Below, piece after piece: positions 8,337-16,075 of a stretch of DNA of 41,327 bases. Every line of letters begins with the position of its first letter. Position 1 is the stretch's first letter. The translations under genes were made by a program, and so were the position numbers. The DNA is from Mycolicibacterium komossense (GTDB taxonomy: Bacteria; Actinomycetota; Actinomycetes; Mycobacteriales; Mycobacteriaceae), in the NCBI RefSeq assembly GCF_025822605.1, contig NZ_JACKTY010000038.1:43114-84440 (forward strand), read 5' to 3'. The notes beneath the pieces were generated by a model, which had not been told where the DNA came from, did no database searches, and saw nothing but the letters and a program-made list of their open reading frames with translations.

Positions 8337-9401
8337 ATGACTGAGGCAACCGAGGTGTTCGAGCGCAAGGCCGGCAAGATCGACGCCACGGCGCTGGGCC
8401 ACTGGCTCGATACGCACCATGCACCCGGCCATGGAGAGTTACCCGTCCTTGAACTACTGACCGGCGGTTCACAGAACACGCTGTACCTGGTCCAGCGCGG
8501 TCAACACCGGATGGTGCTGCGGATGCCCGGCCCCAGGGCGGACACTGCGCGTCTCGACGGATTACTCCGCGAGATTCGCTTGGTGCGTGGACTCAAAGGC
8601 ACCGACGTGCCGCATGCCGAACTTGTCGCGGCCGACGACTCGGGTGCCGTTCTCGGCAAGCCGTTCTATGTGATGGCCGAGATCGACGGCTGGAGCCCGA
8701 TGGGCGGCGGCTGGCAGGCGCCGTTCGACACCGACCTGGGCGCCCGGCGCGACTTGGCGTTCGAACTCGTCACCGGCGCGGCCCTGCTCGGCCGGGTCGA
8801 CTGGCGGGCCCAGGGCCTGGAGGGTTTCGGTCGGCCCGACGGTTTCCACGAGCGTCAGGTCGACCGGTGGTTGAATTTCCTCGCGGCATATCAGGTACGC
8901 GAACTTCCCGGGCTCGATGTCGCGGCCGACTGGTTGCGCCGCAACCGTCCTATTCACTACACACCCGGCATCATGCACGGCGACTACCAGTTCGCCAATG
9001 TCATGTTCGCGCATGGCAGCCCGGCCGATCTGGCGGCGATCGTGGACTGGGAGATGACCACCATCGGGGATCCACTGCTCGATCTGGGCTGGTGCCTGCT
9101 CGGCTACGACGGTGAAGAGCCCAGCTCCGACGGCTTCTACCTCGACATGAGCGGAATGCCCAGTCGCAGTGAACTACTCGAGCACTACGAGAAGATCAGC
9201 GGCCTGTCCACCGAGAACATCGACTACTACCTCGTCCTGGCGAATTTCAAACTCGGCATCGTGCTGGAGAAGACCTACGCGGCCTCGGTGACACATCCGG
9301 GCAAGGTCGACGCCGAGGTCGCCCAGGCCATGGGGGCGATGATCCCCGGACTGATCACCACTGCGGCGGACCTCGCCCGCTCACTACCGGATAGGGGCTG
9401 A
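8337..9401 (+). CDS. APH-superfamily acyl-CoA kinase-like protein (ACAD10/11 N-domain / LvaA-like)
   Basis: 354 residues. The kinase signature is clear: HGDYQFANVMF (catalytic Asp and Asn of HGDxxxxN) and IVDWEMTTIGDPLLDLGW (Mg-binding Asp). It looks like the phosphotransferase domain fused to acyl-CoA dehydrogenase in human ACAD10/11, and like LvaA of the Pseudomonas levulinate pathway, which phosphorylates 4-hydroxyacyl-CoA. An antibiotic kinase is unlikely given the context. The ATG at 8337 follows AAGGGG at good distance. An SDR follows after 1 nt and an acyl-CoA dehydrogenase follows that, so the kinase and dehydrogenase parts are split genes of one operon. Its promoter overlaps a TTCTC palindrome. 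The family call is certain; the exact substrate is inferred. Confidence 0.88.
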   Translation: MTEATEVFERKAGKIDATALGHWLDTHHAPGHGELPVLELLTGGSQNTLYLVQRGQHRMVLRMPGPRADTARLDGLLREIRLVRGLKGTDVPHAELVAADDSGAVLGKPFYVMAEIDGWSPMGGGWQAPFDTDLGARRDLAFELVTGAALLGRVDWRAQGLEGFGRPDGFHERQVDRWLNFLAAYQVRELPGLDVAADWLRRNRPIHYTPGIMHGDYQFANVMFAHGSPADLAAIVDWEMTTIGDPLLDLGWCLLGYDGEEPSSDGFYLDMSGMPSRSELLEHYEKISGLSTENIDYYLVLANFKLGIVLEKTYAASVTHPGKVDAEVAQAMGAMIPGLITTAADLARSLPDRG

Positions 9402-9402
9402 G

Positions 9403-10167
9403 ATGGGGTATGCCGATCAGCTCTTCGATTTGACCGACCGGGTCGTCCTCATCACCGGGGGCAGCCGGGGCCTCGGCCGGGAAATGGCGTTCGCCGCAGC
9501 ACGGTGCGGAGCCGATGTCGTCATCGCCAGCCGCACATTCGACAGCTGCGTCGAGACGGCCAACGAAATCGAAGCGGCCACTGGCCGTTCGGCCATGCCG
9601 TACGGAGTTCACGTCGGCCGGTGGGATCAACTCGACGGTCTGGTCGACGCCGTCTACACCCGGTTCGGCAGAGTCGACGTGCTGGTCAACAACGCCGGTA
9701 TGTCCCCGACCTACGACAAGCTGACCGACGTCACCGAAAAGCTGTTCGACGCCGTCATGAACCTGAATCTGAAGGGCCCGTTCCGGCTCAGCGCACTGAT
9801 CGGCGAGCGGATGGTGGCCGCAGGTCGCGGTGCGATCATCAACGTCAGCACCCACGGCTCGGTGCGGCCCTCCCCCTGGTTCATCCCGTACGCCGCATCG
9901 AAGGCGGGACTCAACGCCATGACCGAGGCGTTGGCGCTGGCATTCGGTCCCACTGTGCGGGTCAACACGCTGATGCCGGGGCCCTACCTCACCGATATCA
10001 GCAAGGCGTGGAACCTCGACGAAGACGATCCGGAGCCGTTCCCGCAGCACGCGCTGAAGCGAGCCGGGAAGCCGGCCGAAATCGTCGGCGCCGCACTGTT
10101 TCTGATGTCCGATGCATCAAGTTTCACCACGGGGTCGATTCTTCGATCCGACGGCGGCATACCTTAG
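9403..10167 (+). CDS. Short-chain dehydrogenase/reductase (SDR)
   Basis: 254 residues, classical SDR length. The cofactor loop is TGGSRGLG, the structural motif is NNAG, and the active site has Ser in INVSTHGS and YAASK as the Tyr-Lys pair; the C-terminus ends in SDGGIP as in many FabG-like enzymes. The start ATG at 9403 is one base after the kinase stop, so the two are co-translated. Between a 4-hydroxyacyl-CoA-type kinase and an ACAD11-like dehydrogenase, it could supply or remove the hydroxyl on the acyl chain, as LvaD does in the levulinate pathway (4-oxo to 4-hydroxyacyl-CoA). That role is inferred from position; the SDR call itself is secure. Confidence 0.92.
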   Translation: MGYADQLFDLTDRVVLITGGSRGLGREMAFAAARCGADVVIASRTFDSCVETANEIEAATGRSAMPYGVHVGRWDQLDGLVDAVYTRFGRVDVLVNNAGMSPTYDKLTDVTEKLFDAVMNLNLKGPFRLSALIGERMVAAGRGAIINVSTHGSVRPSPWFIPYAASKAGLNAMTEALALAFGPTVRVNTLMPGPYLTDISKAWNLDEDDPEPFPQHALKRAGKPAEIVGAALFLMSDASSFTTGSILRSDGGIP

Positions 10168-10177
10168 GAGATGTGGC

Positions 10178-11491
10178 ATGGCCTGGGATTTCTCGACCGA
10201 GCCCGAGTTCGAAGCGAAGCTGGACTGGATTCGCACCTTTGTGCGCGACGAAGTCGAACCACTCGACACGCTTTTCCCCAGCTGCGCATTCCTGCCGCTC
10301 GACGACGAGCGGCGCACATTCGTCGACCCGCTCAAACAGCAGGTCCGCGAGCAGGGATTGTGGGCGCCCCACCTGGGACCCGAGCTCGGCGGCCAGGGAT
10401 TCGGCGCGGTCAAGCTGACGCTGATCAACGAGATCCTCGGCCGCAGTTCGTGGGCACCGATCATCTTCGGCACCCAGGCGCCGGACACCGGTAACGCCGA
10501 GATCCTCGCCCGGTTCGGCACCCAGGAGCAGAAGGACCGGTATCTGACGGGGCTGCTGTCGGGTGAGATCTTCTCCTGTTTCTCCATGACCGAGCCGCAG
10601 GGCGGCTCCGACCCAAGGGTGTTCACCACTCGCGCCGTTCGCGATGGGTCAGGAGAAGATGCGGACTGGCTCGTTACCGGCCGGAAGTACTTCTCCTCCA
10701 ACGCATCCGTCGCATCGTTCTTCATCGTCGTCGCGATCACCGATCCTGATGTACCCGTGCACAAGGGCGCGTCGACGTTCCTGGTGCCGGCCGGCACGCC
10801 GGGGATGACCATCGAGGCGACCCACCAGCTGTTCGGCGCGCCGTCCTACGATCCCGGCCATTCGCTGATCCGGTACGACAACATGCGGGTGCCGGCCGAC
10901 GCGATACTCGGCGAACCGGGGCAGGGTTTTGCCGTGGCACAATCCCGGCTGGCCGGTGGCAGGATCCATCACGCGATGCGCACCATCGGCCTGGCGCAGC
11001 ACGCCGTCGACATGATGGCGCGCCGGTCCAAAAGCCGCTTCACCCAGGGAAGTTCACTGGCCGACAAGCAGTTGGTGCAGGCGTACATCGCCGACTCGTA
11101 CACGGAGTTGATGCCGTTCCGGCTGGCCGTACTTCATGCCGCCTGGCTCATCGACACCCAGGGCGAACCTGCCGCGCGCGCCGAGATCGGCGCCTGCAAG
11201 ATCCTGGCCAGCAAGGTGTTGGAGAACATCGCGCGCCGAGCCATCCAGGTGCACGGTGCCATCGGCGTCAGTGAGCAACTGCCGCTGGCCAATATGCTGC
11301 TCGGCGGCCTGGTCCTCGGCATGGCCGACGGGCCCAGTGAAGCCCACAAAGTGAATCTGGCTCGCCTGTTGTTGAAGAATTACGTGGCCGGGGACCCGGA
11401 CTGGCCCGACGAATTCCTGGACAATCGGGTTGCCGCGGTCAAGGCCAAGTACGGTGACCTGATCGACCGCGTGCCGGCTCTTCCGTTGTGA
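10178..11491 (+). CDS. Acyl-CoA dehydrogenase, ACAD10/11-like subfamily
   Basis: 437 residues with the complete acyl-CoA dehydrogenase layout: helical N-domain, FSMTEPQGGSDP for FAD and substrate contacts, the beta domain, then IQVHGAIGVSEQLPLANM near the C-terminus. At the position where ordinary enzymes carry the Tyr-Glu-Gly catalytic glutamate, this one has MADGPSEAHKVNLARLL, the Asp-Gly-Pro variant of ACAD10/11-like proteins. In LvaC and ACAD11, which have been linked to 4-hydroxyacyl-CoA breakdown, this domain acts on the 4-phosphoacyl-CoA made by the partner kinase. The start ATG at 10178 has TTAGGAG upstream, 10 nt after the SDR stop. The GTGA overlap with the TetR gene downstream shows the operon continues. 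Confidence 0.9.
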   Translation: MAWDFSTEPEFEAKLDWIRTFVRDEVEPLDTLFPSCAFLPLDDERRTFVDPLKQQVREQGLWAPHLGPELGGQGFGAVKLTLINEILGRSSWAPIIFGTQAPDTGNAEILARFGTQEQKDRYLTGLLSGEIFSCFSMTEPQGGSDPRVFTTRAVRDGSGEDADWLVTGRKYFSSNASVASFFIVVAITDPDVPVHKGASTFLVPAGTPGMTIEATHQLFGAPSYDPGHSLIRYDNMRVPADAILGEPGQGFAVAQSRLAGGRIHHAMRTIGLAQHAVDMMARRSKSRFTQGSSLADKQLVQAYIADSYTELMPFRLAVLHAAWLIDTQGEPAARAEIGACKILASKVLENIARRAIQVHGAIGVSEQLPLANMLLGGLVLGMADGPSEAHKVNLARLLLKNYVAGDPDWPDEFLDNRVAAVKAKYGDLIDRVPALPL

Positions 11492-12120
11492 CGGTGAGCA
11501 ATCGGGTCTCGGCTGCCGTCGACCGCGCGCTCGACGACCGTCAACGGGAAGCCAGTGAGGAAGTGGAGCGGATCCTGTCCGCGGCCATCTGCGTGCTGGA
11601 GCGGGTCACGCCGCAAGCACCCCGCGTGGACGCCATTGTCGCCGAGGCCGGTGTGTCGAAGAAGGCGTTCTACAAATACTTCGCGGGTAAGGACGACCTA
11701 CTGCTCGCCGTCATGGAACGCGGCGTCGCCATCATCGTGTCCTATCTCGAACACCAGATGGCCAAGGAATCCCGGCCTCAAGAGAAGATCGTCCGGTGGA
11801 TCGAGGGCGCGCTGGCGCAAGTGGCGGATCCAGAACTGATCAGCATGAGCCGGGCTGCAGTGGGGCAGATGTCGACCGCCGACCAGACCGGGCCCGTGGA
11901 CGCCATCATGGCGCCGATGCGTGATCTGCTGGTCAAACCGGTCGCCGCACTCGGTGGGCCCGAGCCGCTGCGCGACGCCGACGCCGTCTTCCAGATCACC
12001 GCCGCCGCCATGCGCCGCTACGTCGGGTCCGCGGAAGCGCCCAGTGCCGGCGATATCGACCACCTGCTGCGGTTCTGCCTCGGCGGACTCGGCGTGCCAC
12101 GAGAGGACGGCGATCGATGA
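11488..12120 (+). CDS. TetR/AcrR-family transcriptional regulator, candidate TTCTC-site repressor
   Basis: 210 residues. The helix-turn-helix is VDAIVAEAGVSKKAFYKYFAGKDDLLLAVME (about residues 47-77), with the GVSKKAFYKYF recognition helix typical of TetR proteins; the rest is an all-helical ligand domain. The GTG start overlaps the dehydrogenase stop by 4 nt (GTGA) and its own stop overlaps the next gene's ATG (ATGA), so it is made from the operon it sits in. TetR repressors usually control their own operon; the palindrome on this operon's promoter (8307-8322) is thus its likely operator, and the matching sites elsewhere may be its regulon. The ligand would probably be an acyl-CoA. Regulatory assignment is inference. 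Confidence 0.9.
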   Translation: MTVSNRVSAAVDRALDDRQREASEEVERILSAAICVLERVTPQAPRVDAIVAEAGVSKKAFYKYFAGKDDLLLAVMERGVAIIVSYLEHQMAKESRPQEKIVRWIEGALAQVADPELISMSRAAVGQMSTADQTGPVDAIMAPMRDLLVKPVAALGGPEPLRDADAVFQITAAAMRRYVGSAEAPSAGDIDHLLRFCLGGLGVPREDGDR

Positions 12121-13088
12121 AGGCCATGCTGTGCCGCAAGTATGGCCCGCCGGAAAGCCTGGTACTTGAGGAACTTCCAGACCTCGATCCAGGACCGGGC
12201 GAGCTGGTGGTCCGAGTGCACGCCGCCGCCGTGAATTTTCCCGACGTGCTGTTGATGTCGGGTGACTACCAGGTCAAGGTGCCACCCCCGTTTGCTCCCG
12301 GCAGCGAGTTCGCCGGCGAGGTACTTGCCACGGGGGACGGTGTCGCTCGACGGGTCGGCGACCGGGTCGCGGGATCGACGATGGTCGGAGCCTTCGCCGA
12401 GCAGGTCCGCCTCGCCGCCGCGGCGGTGACGCCCATCCCCGACGGAGTCGATTATGCGCACGCGGCCGCATTCGGCGTCAGCTATCGGACCGCCTATCAC
12501 TGTCTGCGGTCAGTCGCCCAGATCGAACCCGACGACTGGGTGGTCGTGCTGGGCGCCGCCGGCGGAGTCGGTCTGGCCGCAGTCGACCTCGCCGTCGGGA
12601 TGAATGCGCGGGTGATCGCGGCGGCGTCCACCCCGGAGAAACTCGAATTGTGCCTGCGCCGAGGTGCGACCGCCACTGTCGACTATCACCGCGAGAGGTT
12701 GCGCGACCGCATCCGCGAGATCACCGGCACCGGAGCCGATGTGGTGCTCGATCCCGTCGGCGGCCCCTATTCCGAACCGGCGCTGCGCGCACTTGGCCGC
12801 GGCGGCAAGTTCATCACACTCGGCTATGCCGCGGGCAGCATTCCGTCGATTCCGCTGAATCTTGTTCTACTCAAAGGAATTAACGTGGAAGGTATGGAAA
12901 TCCGCACCTTCATGGGCGACCACCCACAAGAGGCCGCTCGCGATCTGCAAGAACTGCAGGGCATGTTGGCCTCCGGCGCGGTCAGCCCGCATATCGGCGC
13001 CCGCTTCCCACTGAGCGATGCAGCGCTGGCGTTACGCCATGTCGCCGATCGAAAAGCGCTGGGCAAGGTGATCATCGACATCGGGTGA
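12117..13088 (+). CDS. NADPH:quinone oxidoreductase family (zeta-crystallin-like MDR) protein
   Basis: 323 residues of the medium-chain dehydrogenase/reductase superfamily without zinc-ligand cysteines. The N-terminal GroES-like domain contains VNFPDVLLMSGDYQ and PFAPGSEFAGEV; the Rossmann domain has VVVLGAAGGVGLAAVDLA for NADPH, and LDPVGGPY follows. These match quinone reductase/crotonyl-CoA-reductase-like enzymes that reduce activated double bonds or quinones. It is the last gene of the kinase-SDR-dehydrogenase-TetR operon, joined by an ATGA overlap. It could reduce an enoyl intermediate of the same pathway or serve redox detoxification; its substrate is not visible. Confidence 0.9.
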   Translation: MKAMLCRKYGPPESLVLEELPDLDPGPGELVVRVHAAAVNFPDVLLMSGDYQVKVPPPFAPGSEFAGEVLATGDGVARRVGDRVAGSTMVGAFAEQVRLAAAAVTPIPDGVDYAHAAAFGVSYRTAYHCLRSVAQIEPDDWVVVLGAAGGVGLAAVDLAVGMNARVIAAASTPEKLELCLRRGATATVDYHRERLRDRIREITGTGADVVLDPVGGPYSEPALRALGRGGKFITLGYAAGSIPSIPLNLVLLKGINVEGMEIRTFMGDHPQEAARDLQELQGMLASGAVSPHIGARFPLSDAALALRHVADRKALGKVIIDIG

Positions 13089-13124
13089 ACGACCGATTCC
13101 CTGAGTCGCTCCGGCGCTTGCTGT

Positions 13125-13158
13125 GATTCGCCTGCGAATCCTTGCGTACCGCTACTAT
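13125..13158 (+). promoter_or_regulatory. 16-bp perfect palindrome and -10-like box before the DUF3298 gene
   Basis: GATTCGC-CT-GCGAATC (13125-13140) is a perfect 7-2-7 palindrome. TACTAT (13153-13158) fits a mycobacterial -10 (TAnnnT), which puts the palindrome over the -35 zone. This looks like an operator for the secreted-protein gene at 13199. It is unlike the TTCTC sites. A terminator for the preceding operon is less likely, as the loop would be only 2 nt. Confidence 0.5.
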
Positions 13159-13198
13159 CTTTGACGGCGCAATGGTCATCCAAGGGGGAAACGGTCAG

Positions 13199-13912
13199 AT
13201 GAAAACCATAGTCAGTACCGCCGTTGCGGCAGCGGCAGTGGGTGCGGCGGCGGTCGGGTTGGCGGGCACCGCGGCGGCCGGGCCACTCAATGATCCCGCC
13301 GGCCTGTGCAACTTCCACGATAACCGCGGCAACTGCCAGGTCGCCGCATCGGGTCCGTCGGTCAACATCGACATGGTGTTTCCCGCGAACGATCCGCAGG
13401 AGCAGGCCATCGTTGATTACCTGACGACCGTCCAGAAGGATTTCAACGACAACACCTCACTCGGCGGCCTCGACGACCCCAAGCCGATGCAGGAACTGGA
13501 TGTCACCACCACGGCTTACACCTCCGGCACGCCCAAGACGGGCACGCAGACCACCGTACTGAAGGTGTACCAGAACGAGGGCGGCCCGTACCCGCAGACG
13601 TACTACAAGGCGTTCAGCTACAACAACGCGGCCAAGGCACCGATCACCTTCGATGCCCTGTTCCGGCCCGGCAGCCAACCCCTGGACACGATCCTGCCGA
13701 TCGTCCAGGACGAGATGACACACCAAGCGGGACAGCCGATCACGATCGATCCGAGGGTGGGGCTCGACCCGGTCAACTACCAGAACTTCGCCATCACCGA
13801 CGATGCGATCATTTTCTTCTTCGACAAGAACCAGCTGCACCCGGCCTACGGCGACACCCAGGTTTCGGTACCGCGCAACGCTGTCGCGGCCATGCTCAGT
13901 GCGGGACTCTGA
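13199..13912 (+). CDS. Exported DUF3298 (RsiV/MPT64-like) protein
   Basis: 237 residues. A classical signal peptide begins at MKTIVSTAVAAAAVG and ends near GTAAAGP. The mature part has a short CNFHDNRGNC disulfide-type pair and then the mixed alpha/beta DUF3298 pattern: TYYKAFSYNNAAKAPITFDALFRPG, LDTILPIVQDEM, and a YQNFAITDDAIIFFFDKNQL block near the end. This layout is seen in MPT64 and related secreted mycobacterial proteins, whose function is poorly known. The ATG at 13199 is preceded by AAGGGGG at good spacing. It is monocistronic; its stop is directly followed by the P450 stop on the other strand. Confidence 0.85.
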   Translation: MKTIVSTAVAAAAVGAAAVGLAGTAAAGPLNDPAGLCNFHDNRGNCQVAASGPSVNIDMVFPANDPQEQAIVDYLTTVQKDFNDNTSLGGLDDPKPMQELDVTTTAYTSGTPKTGTQTTVLKVYQNEGGPYPQTYYKAFSYNNAAKAPITFDALFRPGSQPLDTILPIVQDEMTHQAGQPITIDPRVGLDPVNYQNFAITDDAIIFFFDKNQLHPAYGDTQVSVPRNAVAAMLSAGL

Positions 13913-15145
13913 TCACCAGGTGACGGGCAGGCTGTAGACACCGAAGGCCAGCCGGTCGTGCTTGAACGGCACGTCCTCGAACGGGATGGCCAGCTTCATC
14001 GTCGGGATGCGACGCAGCAGCGTGGGGAAGACGATCTGCATCTCGGCACGGGCCAACTGCTGCCCCACGCACTGGTGTCTGCCGTAGCCGAAACCGACTT
14101 CCTGGCCGGCGTTCTCCCGCGTCAGGTCCAGACGGTCCGGCTCCGGGAAGGACGTGGCGTCCCAGTTGGCCGGTGCCAGATCGATGATGATTCCCTCACC
14201 GGCGCGAATCGTCTGGCCAGAAATCTCGATATCGCCGGTCGCGACACGGCGCTGCCCGTTCTGGATGATGGACAGATAACGCATCAATTCCTCGACGGCG
14301 TTGGCGATCACCTTCGGATCGTCGGTATCCCGAAGCAGCGCAGCCTGATCGGGATTCTCCAACAGGGCCAGCACGCCGATGCCGATCATGTTGGCGGTGG
14401 TCTCGTGCCCCGCGATCAGTAAACCCGTGCCCAGCTGAGCGGCCTCCTTGACACTGATCTCCCCTGCGGTGACGCGTTCCGCGAGATCGGAGATCGCATC
14501 CTCCGCCGGATTCTCCATCTTCTTGGTGACCAGGTCGATGAGGTACTTGTGCAGGCTCATCGCGCCCTTTTGGCCGTCCTCGGCCGAGGCGTAACGGGCC
14601 AGTCCCACGTTGGCGTGATGCTGGAAGAACTCGTGGTCTTCATACGGCACCCCGAGCATCTCACTGATCACCTCGGTCGGCACCGGGAGCGCCAGTTCGG
14701 TGATGATGTCGGCAGGTTGCCCACCGGCCAGGATCTCGTCGATGCATCGGTCGGTCACCTGCTGAATAGCCGGCCGAAGACCTTCGACTCGCTTGAAAGT
14801 GAAGGGCCGGGAGAGCATCCGGCGAAACCGGGTGTGCTCCTCGGCGTCGGCGGTGAAGACAGAACGCGGACGCTTGTCGACCGTCGAGAGCATGTGCTCG
14901 TTCCAGTGCGGAAAGCCCTCTTTGCGGTCGTCGACACTGACCCTGCTGTCGGCGAACAATGCGCGCGCCTCCTCGTGGCCGGTGATCAGCCAGGGTGTGC
15001 TGCCGTTCCAGATCCGCACGCGGAAAAGGCCGTTATCCGCACCGAGTTCGAGCATCTGCTGCGGCGGCGAGAACGGGCACGTCGAAGCGCGCTCCATCGG
15101 GTACTCGGGTATCTCGGTCGCGGTTTCGGACAAGGTGTCAGTCAT
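13913..15145 (-). CDS. Cytochrome P450
   Basis: 410 residues, normal for a soluble bacterial P450. The I-helix oxygen motif is LLIAGHETTANM, the K-helix ExxR is EELMRYL, and the haem loop is FGYGRHQCVGQQLAR with the axial Cys. The sequence style is that of CYP105/CYP107-type actinobacterial enzymes. Substrate is not deducible. The ATG at 15145 is 12 nt after the ferredoxin stop, with AAGGAGCATC as ribosome site, so the two are one transcript with the upstream TetR. The ferredoxin is its probable electron donor; no reductase is nearby. The gene is convergent with the DUF3298 gene with no intergenic base between the two stops. Confidence 0.95.
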   Translation of the reverse strand: MTDTLSETATEIPEYPMERASTCPFSPPQQMLELGADNGLFRVRIWNGSTPWLITGHEEARALFADSRVSVDDRKEGFPHWNEHMLSTVDKRPRSVFTADAEEHTRFRRMLSRPFTFKRVEGLRPAIQQVTDRCIDEILAGGQPADIITELALPVPTEVISEMLGVPYEDHEFFQHHANVGLARYASAEDGQKGAMSLHKYLIDLVTKKMENPAEDAISDLAERVTAGEISVKEAAQLGTGLLIAGHETTANMIGIGVLALLENPDQAALLRDTDDPKVIANAVEELMRYLSIIQNGQRRVATGDIEISGQTIRAGEGIIIDLAPANWDATSFPEPDRLDLTRENAGQEVGFGYGRHQCVGQQLARAEMQIVFPTLLRRIPTMKLAIPFEDVPFKHDRLAFGVYSLPVTW

Positions 15146-15157
15146 GATGCTCCTTGG

Positions 15158-15352
15158 CTAGGTCTCGAGCCGGATCGCCATCGCCGGACATGCCGCGGCG
15201 GCTTCCCGGACAGGTTCGGCAAGATCCTCCGGCGGATGTGCATCGAGGAGGATGACGCTGCCGTCGTCCTCGTCCTGCTCGAAAACCTGCGGCGCATGCG
15301 CGACGCAGTTCCCCGCTGATACGCACTTGTCCTGCTCGGCAATCACTTTCAT
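15158..15352 (-). CDS. 3Fe-4S ferredoxin, P450 partner
   Basis: 64 residues. The cluster ligands are Cys10, Cys16 (CVSAGNC, with Ala13 where a fourth cysteine would be) and Cys55 followed by Pro (ACPAMAI). This CxxAxxC...CP pattern is that of the small mycobacterial ferredoxins that hold a 3Fe-4S cluster and feed P450s. The start ATG at 15352 overlaps the TetR stop by 4 nt (ATGA), and the P450 starts 12 nt later. It therefore most likely transfers electrons from a separate ferredoxin reductase to the adjacent P450. Confidence 0.93.
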   Translation of the reverse strand: MKVIAEQDKCVSAGNCVAHAPQVFEQDEDDGSVILLDAHPPEDLAEPVREAAAACPAMAIRLET

Positions 15353-16038
15353 CGACGTCTCGCACCTTTGCGTGACGCGGTGACCGGTGCGCGCATCAGC
15401 CCGGTGATGGCGTCGATCAGACTGGCGGCCATGGCATCCCAGTCTCCATGGGTCGTGGGCTCACCCGCAGCCAACGCTCGTTCCCGTTCGGCGAACATGT
15501 GCACGATGAGTTGGCGGGCCATCGCGTTGCGCTCCACGTGGACCTCGGGAGGCATACCGGGCAGGCTCCTGTTGAGCCCTTCGACGATCCGCAGCACCGA
15601 CGACGACGCCAGTGATTCCTCCGACGAGATGTCGCGGTGCGCGGGATCGGGCATCAGCTGAGCGCTGAACCTGGCGTACCAGGTGGGGCTGCCGAGAGCT
15701 GTCAGGTGCTGCGCGAACGGGAGGACCAGGCATTCCACCCAGACCCTGACGTCGTCGGAGTCCCCCGCCACATCGACCAACCGCTGGCACAGCCGCTCAA
15801 CCTGTTCGTTGTGCTTGCGGACGATGGCACGGATCAGGTCCGCCTTCGTGCCGAAGTGGTAGCCGACCGCGGCGTTGTTTCCTTGGCCGGCAGCCTCGCT
15901 GACCTGCCGGTTCGAAATGGCGACTACGCCATGTTCGGCGAACAAGCGCTCCGCTGCGGTCAGAATCGCATCTCGGGTGCCGGCCGCACGCTCGGTGCGG
16001 GCGACCCGGCTGACGGCTTCAGGCACCGGCCAAGTCAA
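15349..16038 (-). CDS. TetR-family regulator of the P450-ferredoxin operon
   Basis: About 229 residues. The DNA-binding domain shows TRDAILTAAERLFAEHG, ISNRQVSEAAG and the recognition helix NNAAVGYHFGTKADLIRAIV, a standard TetR N-terminus; the rest is a helical ligand-binding domain with a basic tail. The start is uncertain: a TTG at 16038 has GGGGA about 6 nt upstream and is used here; a GTG at 16026 is possible. It is first in a three-gene operon with ferredoxin and P450, so it probably represses its own operon and responds to the P450 substrate or product. Repeated AAGTCAAG words in its 5' region are candidate operator parts. Confidence 0.88.
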   Translation of the reverse strand: MTWPVPEAVSRVARTERAAGTRDAILTAAERLFAEHGVVAISNRQVSEAAGQGNNAAVGYHFGTKADLIRAIVRKHNEQVERLCQRLVDVAGDSDDVRVWVECLVLPFAQHLTALGSPTWYARFSAQLMPDPAHRDISSEESLASSSVLRIVEGLNRSLPGMPPEVHVERNAMARQLIVHMFAERERALAAGEPTTHGDWDAMAASLIDAITGLMRAPVTASRKGARRR

Positions 16039-16062
16039 GCAACATCCCCTACTTAAGTCAAG
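16032..16062. promoter_or_regulatory. Repeated AAGTCAAG words at the TetR start region
   Basis: AAGTCAAG occurs at 16032-16039 and again at 16055-16062, the second inside ACTTAAGTCAAGT, which also holds the palindrome ACTTAAGT. A related TAAGTCAA lies at 16976-16983 before the SDR gene ending at 16076. These may be half-sites for the adjacent TetR protein. The evidence is limited to the repeats. Confidence 0.35.
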
Positions 16063-16075
16063 TGATTGATTTCGC

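Noticed and set aside
8337..9401. Aminoglycoside resistance kinase
   Set aside because: The APH fold is shared, but the gene is coupled to an acyl-CoA dehydrogenase and SDR and resembles the ACAD10/11 kinase domain.
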